Source: an uncultured Phascolarctobacterium sp.
Lineage (GTDB): Bacteria; Bacillota; Negativicutes; Acidaminococcales; Acidaminococcaceae
NCBI GenBank assembly: GCA_900551745.1
Contig: URXA01000012.1
Location: 1-40,971 of the forward strand
Length of the DNA stretch: 40,971 bases
Reading direction: 5' to 3'
Shown: positions 14,924 to 22,756 of the stretch, piece after piece
How the letters are laid out: each line of letters starts with the position of its first letter
Numbering within the stretch: position 1 is the first letter of the stretch
Made by a program: the position numbers and the translations under genes
The notes under the pieces: model-generated
Told to the model about the DNA's origin: nothing
Databases searched by the model: none
The model's input: the letters and a program-made list of their open reading frames with translations, nothing else

Positions 14924-15883
14924 ATGAAAAACTGGACTGAACTTGAAAACAGCAGCTTCTTTGACGCTAATGCCCGTGAACGTGCTTTGGGCATGGTCGA
15001 CAAAGGAACCTTTACGGAGTTTTTAAATCCGCTGGATCGTTATTGCAGCCCGCATCTGCCGGTACTTGGGACTGCTGTGGAATTTGATGACGGTACTGTC
15101 TGCGGCGTTGGTTTGCTGGGCAAGCATCCTGTTTTTGTAGTATCAATGGAAGGGAAATTTATTGGCGGCGCTATTGGCGAGGTCAATGGCGGTAAAATGG
15201 TCGCAACTATTCGCCTGGCATTGAAGGCGGCTGCTGACATTAAAGCTAAATACCCTGAAGAATATGCTGTAAGACGTCCGCTGGTCGCGGTTTCTTTTGA
15301 AACCGGCGGCGTACGTCTGCACGAAGCCAATGCCGGACTTCTGGCCCATGCCGAAGTAATGGATGCTTTCCAGGACTGCCGTGGTATCGTTCCGGTAGTA
15401 GCAGTGGTTGGCAGTAAAGTCGGCTGCTTTGGCGGTATGGGCTTTGTAGCTGCAGCGACCGACGTTATTGTGATGAATGAAGAAGGGCGTATTGGCTTGA
15501 CTGGTCCGGAAGTAATAGAACAGGAAATGGGCAAAGACGAATTTGACGCTTCCAATAAGGCTTTGGTTTACCGGACAACCGGCGCCAAACATAAATATAT
15601 CATTCAGGATTGTAACTATCTTGTTGAAGATAAAATCGGTGAGTTCCATAAAACTCTGGCTGAAGTGGCTGAGATACCAATAGCTGAGATCGAAAAAATG
15701 CGCCGTATCGGTTCTCTGAAGCTGGTACAGGAACAGCAGGAGCTGGTGAAGCTTGTTGGAGATATGCAGCCGAAGGATTCGATGGATCTGTGGAAATATT
15801 TCGGTAATGAAGATCCGGCAGCTTTGCCTGAGATGACGACAGCGGAATTCCTTAAAGTAGTAAAACGCAGAGTACGCAGTTAA
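14924..15883 (+). CDS. madC: Malonate decarboxylase carboxyltransferase subunit (beta, MadC/MdcD type)
   Basis: MadC and MadD together move the free carboxyl of malonyl-S-ACP to biotin on MadF. The 319 residues form one crotonase-fold half of the acetyl-CoA carboxylase carboxyltransferase superfamily: SFETGGVRLHEANAGL near residues 126-141, a Gly-rich oxyanion turn (VGSKVGCFGGMGF) near 164-176, and MNEEGRIGLTGPEVIEQE near 186-203. It begins two bases after madE, whose last codons hold its AAAGGAGG site. Confidence 0.93.
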   Translation: MKNWTELENSSFFDANARERALGMVDKGTFTEFLNPLDRYCSPHLPVLGTAVEFDDGTVCGVGLLGKHPVFVVSMEGKFIGGAIGEVNGGKMVATIRLALKAAADIKAKYPEEYAVRRPLVAVSFETGGVRLHEANAGLLAHAEVMDAFQDCRGIVPVVAVVGSKVGCFGGMGFVAAATDVIVMNEEGRIGLTGPEVIEQEMGKDEFDASNKALVYRTTGAKHKYIIQDCNYLVEDKIGEFHKTLAEVAEIPIAEIEKMRRIGSLKLVQEQQELVKLVGDMQPKDSMDLWKYFGNEDPAALPEMTTAEFLKVVKRRVRS

Positions 15884-15903
15884 GGAAAAGGAGGAATATG
15901 AAC

Positions 15904-16794
15904 ATGGAAGAATTGGACAACACTATGATAGGTCGCGGACGCGATGCTATTGATATGATCATCGATAAAGATTCCTTCCAGGAAAATATCATTGACGGTT
16001 ACAGCTTCGATCCTGATTATGGCCCCGGGTCTGTTGTCGGTACTGCTAAGCTGAACGGCAAACCGACTACGATCATCGCTAATGATGCGATGGCGTTTAA
16101 CGACAGATTTCCTGTTGTTTTCGGCGGTGTCATCGGACTTGAGGAAGGTTATAAGATGGCAACGGCAGTTTATCGGACTATGGAAGCCGATAAGGATAAA
16201 CCGCTGCCTGAGAAACGCGCTATCGTTTTGATAGTTGATACTCCTGGTAACGGTCCCGGCAAAATGGAAGAAATCGCCGGTATGAATAAATCCACAGGCG
16301 GTTATCAGCTGGCTTTAGCCGAAGCACGCAAAGCAGGACATCCAATCGTGGCCATGGTCATTGGCCGCGCAATTTCCGGAGCTTTCCTGTGCCATGGTTT
16401 GCAGGCCGACCATATTCTGGCCCTTTCCAAAGATTTCGGCACCATGATCCATGTTATGCCGCTGACCTCCATTGCCAGGATCACGAAAATGGATATCGAA
16501 CGGTTGGAAGAGCTTTCTACCAGCAATCCTGTTTTTGCAGCCGGTGTAGATTTCTTCTACAAACTGGGCGGCGTCCAGGAAATTGTCAATCAAGTAGAAG
16601 ATATGCGGGAAGTAATTATCCGGCATATCGATGAGGTTGCTAAATTAAAGGCTGAAGGGAAAGGCGAACTGCTCGGTCCCTGGGGCAGAGGTATTCTAGG
16701 CAATGAGCGGGGCGGACGGACACATAGAATGGAAGCTATTGCCAAGGTCAATGCAGAATTTGCTGCAGTTGCCGATAAATATATCAACGCGTAA
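15904..16794 (+). CDS. madD: Malonate decarboxylase carboxyltransferase subunit (gamma, MadD/MdcE type)
   Basis: The partner half of the carboxyltransferase (about 296 residues) contains IVDTPGNGPGKMEE near residues 101-114, the Gly-rich IGRAISGAFLCHGLQAD segment near 156-172 and a C-terminal helix pair. This is the crotonase fold seen in MdcE and in acetyl-CoA carboxylase alpha. GGAGG at 15890-15894 lies only three bases before an upstream in-frame ATG at 15898 but nine before ATG 15904, so the latter is preferred; the two choices differ by two residues. It ends 11 bases before madH. Confidence 0.92.
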   Translation: MEELDNTMIGRGRDAIDMIIDKDSFQENIIDGYSFDPDYGPGSVVGTAKLNGKPTTIIANDAMAFNDRFPVVFGGVIGLEEGYKMATAVYRTMEADKDKPLPEKRAIVLIVDTPGNGPGKMEEIAGMNKSTGGYQLALAEARKAGHPIVAMVIGRAISGAFLCHGLQADHILALSKDFGTMIHVMPLTSIARITKMDIERLEELSTSNPVFAAGVDFFYKLGGVQEIVNQVEDMREVIIRHIDEVAKLKAEGKGELLGPWGRGILGNERGGRTHRMEAIAKVNAEFAAVADKYINA

Positions 16795-16805
16795 GGAGAT
16801 TGCAG

Positions 16806-17909
16806 ATGAACAGCTTGCTTCAGGAAATAAGCCTGCTGGTCGAAGATTTCGGTTCTGCTCCCAAACTGGAGGAGATGCCGAAGCGTACTTTGGCGGATAA
16901 AGGCATTGCCGGGCCGACGGCGGCTCATGTGATTGAAGATGTTCATACGCCTTTGAATCTTGCTTATCTTACCTTTACAACGGGAACATCGGCTTTTCAA
17001 AATATCGTCGGAGTTACCTATGCTGAATTGCCGGCACGCATCAGAGCTTCGGTCAGGATCTTAGAGCGCGCTGGACTAAAGCGCGGCGATAAGCTGCTTG
17101 TTACTTATCCGCCGCTGGTAAATGTTTTTTCAGGGCAGGCTTTAAAAGATTTTGGTTTGAAATGGTCGTTTTTAGTGCGCTCCAGCCGTGATGCCTTTCT
17201 GGCAGCACTGTATAAAGAGAGGCCTGCAGCTGTGGTGGGTGAGTCTGCGTTTTTACGGGCGGCACTGACAGATGCTAAAAATATGGGCGTTGCTGAAGAT
17301 CTGCCTAAAGGAGTAAAGCTGTTGACTGCCGGTACGCCTCTGGATCTGGAGTTGCTGCCGGTGGCGCAGGAACTTCTGCAGGCGGAAGTACATGATTTAT
17401 ACGGCTGCCAGGAAATAGGCTGGCTGGCTATGGACGGTATCCCTGTCAGGGACGATATCGAACTGACACCGGCGGCCGTCAGGGGCGGACAGCAATATTA
17501 TGAGCTGATAGCAGGCGGCCTGCCGATGGGTGACAGTTTTCCGTGTTCAGAGTCGGGACATGTCTGTAATAAGGCCGGTAAGATCATTACTTACCGCCGG
17601 GAACGGACTTATCCGGAGTATGAAGTGATCGTAAAAGCTACTACTCTGGCCTCAGCCGTTACCTTAAACAGGGTGGCCCGCAGTATTTTGAGGATTAAAG
17701 GCCGGATCGTCAAGGTCAGTCCTGAAGTACAGGTCAATGCCGAACAAACAATATTGGAACTGCGGGGCGATCCTGTATCAGGAATTGAAATACCTTCTGT
17801 TACAATCACCGGGCCGGTACAGACGGAATTTTTCGACACTATGGTACAGGCGCAGCTTGATTATCAGCAGAACAGTAAGGCGGATCCCGTATGGACAAAA
17901 CGCAGTTAA
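16806..17909 (+). CDS. madH: ACP-SH:acetate ligase-like AMP-forming synthetase (MadH type)
   Basis: This 367-residue protein resembles adenylate-forming ligases: YLTFTTGTSAF near residues 56-66 stands in for the Ser/Thr/Gly-rich phosphate loop, and HDLYGCQEIGWLA near 195-207 for the YGxTE motif. In the Malonomonas rubra cluster MadH reactivates the decarboxylase by acetylating the thiol of the ACP with ATP and acetate; the position between madD and madK is the same here. It is shorter than ordinary acyl-CoA ligases (500 or more residues), with a reduced C-terminal domain. ATG 16806 is preferred over a TTG two codons earlier because AAGGAG is seven bases before it. Confidence 0.78.
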   Translation: MNSLLQEISLLVEDFGSAPKLEEMPKRTLADKGIAGPTAAHVIEDVHTPLNLAYLTFTTGTSAFQNIVGVTYAELPARIRASVRILERAGLKRGDKLLVTYPPLVNVFSGQALKDFGLKWSFLVRSSRDAFLAALYKERPAAVVGESAFLRAALTDAKNMGVAEDLPKGVKLLTAGTPLDLELLPVAQELLQAEVHDLYGCQEIGWLAMDGIPVRDDIELTPAAVRGGQQYYELIAGGLPMGDSFPCSESGHVCNKAGKIITYRRERTYPEYEVIVKATTLASAVTLNRVARSILRIKGRIVKVSPEVQVNAEQTILELRGDPVSGIEIPSVTITGPVQTEFFDTMVQAQLDYQQNSKADPVWTKRS

Positions 17910-18577
17910 AAAGGCATGACCTGGTTTATCCGAGCAGTGCCGGCAGAGCAAGGCTGAAACAAGTGTTTTTAAACGAGCTGACAGGGGAAAAGGCATTTTT
18001 AGCGGCGGATATTTTCCGCGCTGACAGCGTTATTCCCGGAATAGTCAGACGTGCGGAAGTACTTTCGGCAGACGTGATACCGTTGGGCTTTGTGCATCCG
18101 CAGCTCTGTGAGGGACGGCGTTTACGCCTGACAGCAGAGCTGGAGGTAGGCGAAGCAGTTAAATTGAAACGGCCTTATGAGCTGGCGGCAGCTGAATTTA
18201 AAGTATCTACGAATTGTCTGGCAGCGGCGCAGGCAGCATGCAGCTATGCGATAGAAAGGCGGTTGAAACTGGGCGTTTTAGGTTCGGCCGGGTTGGAAAT
18301 AGCCACCGGTTTACCTTTTACCAACAGCGCATCTGATCTTGATCTGCTGATAACGGGATTGTCTTTGCAGCAGCTGCAGGAGGTATATACAGAACTGCAG
18401 GCCATTGGAAAGAAGTTTCAGGTAGATATTGATCTGGAAACGGAGCTTATTAATGGCTATGGTATTAAGGCTGCTGAATTATTTCAGCCGACACAGACAG
18501 TTTTAGGCAAGAGTTTACAGGATGTACAAATATTAAAGAAAAAGACAGTTATGGAAATACTGTCACAGGAGGCATAA
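17891..18577 (+). CDS. mdcG: Malonate decarboxylase holo-ACP synthase (phosphoribosyl-dephospho-CoA transferase)
   Basis: MdcG (MadK in Malonomonas) attaches the prosthetic group made by MdcB to the serine of the ACP. The 228 residues include the N-terminal RHDLVYP motif, IPLGFVHP near residues 63-70 and the nucleotidyltransferase signature GSAGLEIATG followed by SASDLDLL (residues 131-153), where Asp149 and Asp151 are the likely metal ligands. Its start overlaps the end of madH by 19 bases, so they are translationally coupled. The stop codon is three bases before madF. Confidence 0.9.
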   Translation: MDKTQLKRHDLVYPSSAGRARLKQVFLNELTGEKAFLAADIFRADSVIPGIVRRAEVLSADVIPLGFVHPQLCEGRRLRLTAELEVGEAVKLKRPYELAAAEFKVSTNCLAAAQAACSYAIERRLKLGVLGSAGLEIATGLPFTNSASDLDLLITGLSLQQLQEVYTELQAIGKKFQVDIDLETELINGYGIKAAELFQPTQTVLGKSLQDVQILKKKTVMEILSQEA

Positions 18578-18580
18578 ATC

Positions 18581-18790
18581 ATGGAAATTAAATCTCGCGT
18601 ACCCGGTAAAATCGTTCGCTTTGAAAAACAAGTAGGCGACAGCGTTGAAGTAAAAGACGTGCTGATAGTAATGGAAGCAATGAAAATGAAACAGCTGGTA
18701 CCTTCCCCGGTAGCCGGAGTAGTCAAAGAATATAAAGTGCAGCCCGGCGACCGCGTAAGTGCCGGTCAGGTTATTGCCGTAGTTGAATAA
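18581..18790 (+). CDS. madF: Biotin carboxyl carrier protein of malonate decarboxylase
   Basis: This 69-residue protein is a minimal biotinyl domain. MEAMKMKQL (residues 31-39) contains the biotin-accepting Lys35, and the SPVAGVV and GDRVSAGQVI halves of the barrel surround it. It carries CO2 as carboxybiotin from MadC/MadD to membrane-bound MadB. It has no proline-rich linker, unlike the longer carriers of oxaloacetate and glutaconyl-CoA decarboxylases. GGAGG precedes its ATG; it is the last soluble subunit gene before the transporter genes. Confidence 0.94.
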   Translation: MEIKSRVPGKIVRFEKQVGDSVEVKDVLIVMEAMKMKQLVPSPVAGVVKEYKVQPGDRVSAGQVIAVVE

Positions 18791-18820
18791 GTAAATTTTT
18801 ACCGTTGCCTTTAGTTGTTT

Positions 18821-18842
18821 CGCTCCCCTTGAGTGGGGAGCG
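18821..18842 (+). repeat. Stem-loop between madF and madL
   Basis: An 8-bp perfect stem (CGCTCCCC/GGGGAGCG) with a six-base loop is followed by A-rich, not T-rich, sequence, so it is not a good intrinsic terminator. It may mark an RNA processing or stabilising site between the enzyme and transporter parts of the operon. Confidence 0.6.
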
Positions 18843-18876
18843 ATAATAAAAAATTGTACTAAGGTGGTGTAATCTC

Positions 18877-19230
18877 ATGATTATTTATGGTGTTGCGTTA
18901 TTAGCATTTTGTTTTTTAACAGGTAATTACATTGGCGATATTTTAGGCGCGCTTCTGGGTGTTAAAGCTAATGTCGGCGGGGTTGGTTTTGCTATGCTGC
19001 TGCTGATTATTCTTACCAATAAAGGTATAGATGCAGGCTGGCTTGATAAAAAAGGGCAGGAAGGTATTGCTTTCTGGAGCGCCATGTATATTCCCATCGT
19101 TGTGGCTATGAGTTCCATTCAGGACGTTGTCGCCGCTTTATCCGGCGGAACGATCGCTGTATTGGGCGGAGTACTGGGCGTAGCCCTCGGCTTTGTCTTT
19201 ATTCCTATTTTAAGAAAATTTGGTGCATAG
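18877..19230 (+). CDS. madL: Malonate transporter subunit MadL
   Basis: This 117-residue membrane protein with about four hydrophobic segments matches the MadL family: IIYGVALLAFCFLTGNYIGD at the start and a KGQEGIAFWSAMYIPIVVA segment around residues 59-78. MadL and MadM together form the malonate:Na+ symporter in Malonomonas. AAGGTGGTG lies before the ATG. madM follows after 27 bases. Confidence 0.93.
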   Translation: MIIYGVALLAFCFLTGNYIGDILGALLGVKANVGGVGFAMLLLIILTNKGIDAGWLDKKGQEGIAFWSAMYIPIVVAMSSIQDVVAALSGGTIAVLGGVLGVALGFVFIPILRKFGA

Positions 19231-19257
19231 TCATAAAAAGAATGGGAGGCGTTTTAT

Positions 19258-20025
19258 ATGGATTTCGCAGCAATGTTCATTAAACTTATTACTAAAAACG
19301 GATTAGTTGCGGCTTTTATTATCATCGGTATCACTACCTGGATTGCCTATAAAATCGGCGGTTTGACCAAGGGACGTATCCATGGCTCCGCAATTGCGAT
19401 CTTCTTCGGTCTGATTCTGGCATATATCGGCGGTGTAGTCGGCGGAGGTCATAAAGGTTTGGCGAGCATTCCGATGTTTGCCGGCGTTGGCGTTATGGGC
19501 GGAGCTATGTTCCGTGATTTTGCCATCGTTTCCACTGCTTTTGGCGCTGACCTGCGTGAAATCAAAAAAGTTGGTCTTGTAGGTGTACTTTCGCTTATTT
19601 TTGGCTTATTGACTTCCTGGGTAGCAGGTGTGGGTGTGGCTTATGCCATGGGCTATACTGATTCTGTAAGTCTGGTAACCATCGGCGCCGGTGTGGCAAC
19701 CTTTGTTGTAGGACCTGTAACAGGGGCTTCACTGGGAGCGTCTTCTGAGGTTATAGCCATCAGCATCGCAGCCGGCGTTGTTAAATCTGTTCTGGTTATG
19801 ATTTTGACGCCATTTGTTGCTAAATTTGTCGGACTTGATAATCCTCAGTCCGCCATGATCTATGGCGGTTTGATGGGTACTACTTCTGGTACGGCTGCCG
19901 GTATGGCCGCAGTCGATCCCAAACTGGTTCCGTATGCGGCAATGACAGCTACATTCTATACCGGTTCCGGCTGTCTGGTATTTCCGTCAATTCTGTATTT
20001 TGCAACAAAAGCTATTTTTGGTTAA
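19258..20025 (+). CDS. madM: Malonate transporter subunit MadM
   Basis: This 255-residue membrane protein has about seven hydrophobic segments rich in Gly, with GRIHGSAIAIFFGLILAYIG near residues 39-58 and repeated GMA/GTT-type helices. It is the larger partner of MadL in malonate uptake. Ribosome binding site GGGAGG precedes ATG. A conserved gene order madF-madL-madM is shared with Malonomonas rubra. Confidence 0.93.
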   Translation: MDFAAMFIKLITKNGLVAAFIIIGITTWIAYKIGGLTKGRIHGSAIAIFFGLILAYIGGVVGGGHKGLASIPMFAGVGVMGGAMFRDFAIVSTAFGADLREIKKVGLVGVLSLIFGLLTSWVAGVGVAYAMGYTDSVSLVTIGAGVATFVVGPVTGASLGASSEVIAISIAAGVVKSVLVMILTPFVAKFVGLDNPQSAMIYGGLMGTTSGTAAGMAAVDPKLVPYAAMTATFYTGSGCLVFPSILYFATKAIFG

Positions 20026-20056
20026 GTAATGATCCCGGCAGAAAGCAGGTGCAGCG

Positions 20057-21010
20057 ATGTATGATCACCAAGCTAAAAAATTAAATGAGCAAGGTACGTT
20101 TAAAGAAATAGTAGTCGAGATATCAGCCCGCCAGCTTTCTGCTAAATCTGAAACTTTACGGCAAATGAGTATGTTTTTGACGCAGGCGGTTTTTATGGAG
20201 GTTTGCGTCCATCCCAAACCAGGCTTAGTCACCCGTCATGGCAGCGGGGCTCATACAGATATGAGTATTTTGACTTTTGCTGCCGGTTCTGCGGTTTTGG
20301 CAAAAGCTTTCAGTGATTTACAGATTTTAGGGATGAAGCATAATGGAAATTATCAGGAGTTATTTGCAAAGGTAAGACGTTATGGCGTTAGTGCGGAGCA
20401 GGAGCTGCTGCGCGTGACGAAAGGAGTCAATACCCAAAGAGGCATTTTATTTGCCGGTGGGCTATTGGCTGCTGCCGCAGGGGCTGCCCTGAATAAAGGT
20501 CTGGACAGTGAAGCATTGTGCTCTATCGTGGCAGAAATGACGCAGGGGCTGACAGAGAATGAGCTGGCTGGACTGCAGGCAGACCGACCTTTGACGGCAG
20601 GAGAAAGATTATATCAGGCTTATGGTATCACGGGTATCCGCGGCGAAGTGGAAGCAGGATTTCCCAGTGTACGACAGAACGGGTTGCCCGGCTTAAAGGA
20701 AGCGTTTGCCAAAGGCGCTGGACTGAACGATGCTTTGGTTCATGCTTTGGTTCATTTAATGACGGTTGTGCAGGATTCTAATGTCATCTGGCGCGGCGGT
20801 TATGCGAAGCTGCCGTTTGTACAGCAGCGTGCCAGAGATATTTTGGCGCAGGGAAGTGTTTTTACTGATTCTGGACGCCGGCTGCTGGCAGAAAGTGAAG
20901 AACTTTTCAGGAATGAACGGATCAGTCCCGGCGGCAGTGCCGATCTGTTGTCTGTTACGGCTGCGTTATATTTAGTTGAAAACAAGGAATTCCCCGTTGC
21001 GATTATTTAG
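20057..21010 (+). CDS. mdcB: Triphosphoribosyl-dephospho-CoA synthase
   Basis: MdcB, a CitG homologue, makes 2'-(5''-triphosphoribosyl)-3'-dephospho-CoA from ATP and dephospho-CoA, the precursor of the ACP prosthetic group. The 317 residues contain the family signature VHPKPGLVTR (51-60) followed by GAHTDM (64-69), and later YGITGIRGEVEAGFP and SNVIWRGG. It is the last gene of the cluster, followed by a long terminator. Function is coupled to MdcG upstream. Confidence 0.92.
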   Translation: MYDHQAKKLNEQGTFKEIVVEISARQLSAKSETLRQMSMFLTQAVFMEVCVHPKPGLVTRHGSGAHTDMSILTFAAGSAVLAKAFSDLQILGMKHNGNYQELFAKVRRYGVSAEQELLRVTKGVNTQRGILFAGGLLAAAAGAALNKGLDSEALCSIVAEMTQGLTENELAGLQADRPLTAGERLYQAYGITGIRGEVEAGFPSVRQNGLPGLKEAFAKGAGLNDALVHALVHLMTVVQDSNVIWRGGYAKLPFVQQRARDILAQGSVFTDSGRRLLAESEELFRNERISPGGSADLLSVTAALYLVENKEFPVAII

Positions 21011-21088
21011 GACAGGTCGCAGGGGAAAGATTAGATAGATGTTTACTGCTTCCGGCATAGAAGGTGTGATTATGCCATTCCTCCATCA

Positions 21089-21125
21089 AGCAAAATAAGG
21101 CCCGCTAAAAGGGCCTTATTTTGCT
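21089..21125. terminator. Long terminator ending the malonate decarboxylase operon
   Basis: A 15-bp perfect inverted repeat (21089-21103 with 21111-21125) with a seven-base loop has its T-rich arm inside the repeat. It closes the mad operon; the next gene begins 26 bases later, so no room for a full promoter is visible unless it overlaps the hairpin. Confidence 0.8.
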
Positions 21126-21150
21126 GTTACAACCAGAAAAGAGGTGCGGT

Positions 21151-22110
21151 ATGGAATTTGTTTTGAAAGCACTGGAAGGTATTTTCAGTATAGTTTTTAT
21201 CATTGGTATCGGTTTTGTGTTAAGCAGACGCGGCTGGTTTGACGAGTACAGCAGCGCATTGATCGCCAGGCTGGTAACTGCTGTGTCATTGCCTCTTTAT
21301 ATGATCGTCAGTATCAGTAAAAATTTTGATCATAATAAACTGGTTGCCATGGCGCCTGATCTGCTGCTGCCGATCTGTTCCATGCTGCTGGCTTTTGGTG
21401 TCGGTAAAATAGCTGCTCACGTTTTTAAAATCAAAAAAGAACGGCGCGGTATTTTCTGTACTAATTTTTTTATTGCTAATACCATGTTTATTGGTCTGCC
21501 GGTCAATCTGGCTCTGTTTGGTGAAAAAAGTATCCCGGCAGTGATGCTTTATTATATGGTCAATACAACCTTTTTCTGGACACTTGGTGTACATAATATT
21601 GTGCAGGATACCATGAGTGATACAAAGAATAAACCAGTGTTTTTTTCACCGGCAGCACTGAAGAAAATTTTTTCTCCGCCACTGGCCGGCTTCATTGTCG
21701 GTATCGTTTTAGTCTTGCTGGACTGCAGGCTGCCGCCTTTTTTGATGAACAGCTTCCAATATATAGGTAATTTGACGACGCCTTTATCGTTGGTTTTTAT
21801 TGGCATCGAGATGAGCAAGATCCCGTTGGGAGAAATCGGTTTCGATAAAGATCTGCTGCTAGGCGTTGCCGGACGTTTTCTGGTTTGTCCAGTATGTGTT
21901 TTGGTTCTGATACCGTTTCTGCCTGTAACGACGCTGTCAGCACAGGTTTTTACTATGCAGGCGACCATGCCGGCGATGACACAGATGGCGATCGTAGCTA
22001 AAACTTATGGCGCGGATTCTGCTTATGCGGCGACGTTAAGTTTTTTAACGGTGCTTTTAGGTATTGTTGTCGTACCGTTGTATATGATGCTGGTTAATAT
22101 GTATATATAA
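21151..22110 (+). CDS. AEC family transporter, possible malonate carrier (MdcF-like)
   Basis: This 319-residue protein has about ten hydrophobic segments and the auxin efflux carrier (AEC) family layout, with FFIANTMFIGLPVNLALFG near residues 104-122 and a C-terminal FTMQATMPAMTQMAIVAKTYG. MdcF of Klebsiella-type malonate clusters belongs to this family, so a role in malonate transport is plausible beside the mad operon, although MadLM is already present. ATG 21151 is chosen over an in-frame codon at 21121 that lies in the terminator; GAGGTG is upstream. Confidence 0.88.
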   Translation: MEFVLKALEGIFSIVFIIGIGFVLSRRGWFDEYSSALIARLVTAVSLPLYMIVSISKNFDHNKLVAMAPDLLLPICSMLLAFGVGKIAAHVFKIKKERRGIFCTNFFIANTMFIGLPVNLALFGEKSIPAVMLYYMVNTTFFWTLGVHNIVQDTMSDTKNKPVFFSPAALKKIFSPPLAGFIVGIVLVLLDCRLPPFLMNSFQYIGNLTTPLSLVFIGIEMSKIPLGEIGFDKDLLLGVAGRFLVCPVCVLVLIPFLPVTTLSAQVFTMQATMPAMTQMAIVAKTYGADSAYAATLSFLTVLLGIVVVPLYMMLVNMYI

Positions 22111-22125
22111 GTAAGAGGTGATTGA

Positions 22126-22563
22126 ATGAACACAGTAACAGATGTAGCTGCCCATATCAAACAGATCTGGAGCAGCAGCGCGTTTATGAATTTGCTGAAG
22201 ATAGAGATCGATGAGATCCACTGCGGCGGTGCGACGGTAAAGATGCCGATAGATTTTGACATCCATACCAATCACTGGCTGGGTGTGCACGGCGGTGCTT
22301 TGGCGGCATTAGCCGATGCAGTTATGGGCATTACCGGAGCCAGTGTCGGCGAGGTTGTGCAGACATTGAGCTTCAATATCAATTTTATCAGCAATCTGCC
22401 GGGTACGGGGACGGCGATCGTTAAAAGCCAGGTCAAACACCATGGGCAGACAACTATGGTCATTATGGCTGAAATGACAGACGAACAGAATAATCTACTG
22501 GCTGCTATTACGACGACTATGTTTATCGCCGGACATTTTAATGAGATACCCAGAGAATGGTAA
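22126..22563 (+). CDS. PaaI family hotdog-fold thioesterase
   Basis: This 145-residue protein has the hotdog thioesterase pattern: NHWLGVHGGALAALADAVMG around residues 45-64 contains the HGG turn and long helix with the catalytic acidic residue, followed by four strands. PaaI-type enzymes hydrolyse acyl-CoA thioesters. Its position 15 bases after the AEC gene suggests co-transcription; it may recycle CoA from stray malonyl- or acetyl-thioesters, which is inference only. Confidence 0.9.
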   Translation: MNTVTDVAAHIKQIWSSSAFMNLLKIEIDEIHCGGATVKMPIDFDIHTNHWLGVHGGALAALADAVMGITGASVGEVVQTLSFNINFISNLPGTGTAIVKSQVKHHGQTTMVIMAEMTDEQNNLLAAITTTMFIAGHFNEIPREW

Positions 22564-22590
22564 TGAGGGTATGAAATATTAGATAACAAA

Positions 22591-22630
22591 TAAAACCGTA
22601 CCTGTGATCCAAAACAGTACGGTTTTATTT
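22591..22630 (+). terminator. Terminator after the thioesterase gene
   Basis: An 11-bp perfect stem (22591-22601 with 22617-22627) with a 15-base loop ends in GGTTTTATTTTA. It separates the carrier/thioesterase unit from guaA. Confidence 0.8.
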
Positions 22631-22698
22631 TATGCAGACACAAGATGAATTTAGTTAAGTTTTCTGCAATAATTTAGTGGAGAAGCAGGCGTTAAATA

Positions 22699-22707
22699 TG
22701 TTACAAT
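22699..22707 (+). promoter_or_regulatory. Extended -10 promoter element of guaA
   Basis: TGT followed by TACAAT (22702-22707) forms an extended -10. No good -35 is visible, which extended -10 promoters tolerate. No purine riboswitch core was recognised in the 130 bases before guaA. Confidence 0.45.
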
Positions 22708-22756
22708 TAATATATCTAAGCTGGTGTAAAATTTTATTGCAGATAGGAGAATGGAT

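Noticed and set aside
12906..16794. Reading the block as glutaconate CoA-transferase and glutaconyl-CoA decarboxylase, common in Acidaminococcaceae
   Set aside because: The alpha protein is 557 residues with MdcA motifs, and the ACP with GSGDLEVL, MdcG, MdcB and MadLM are specific to malonate decarboxylase.
18821..18842. Intrinsic terminator between madF and madL
   Set aside because: The stem is good but is followed by A-rich sequence without a T tract.
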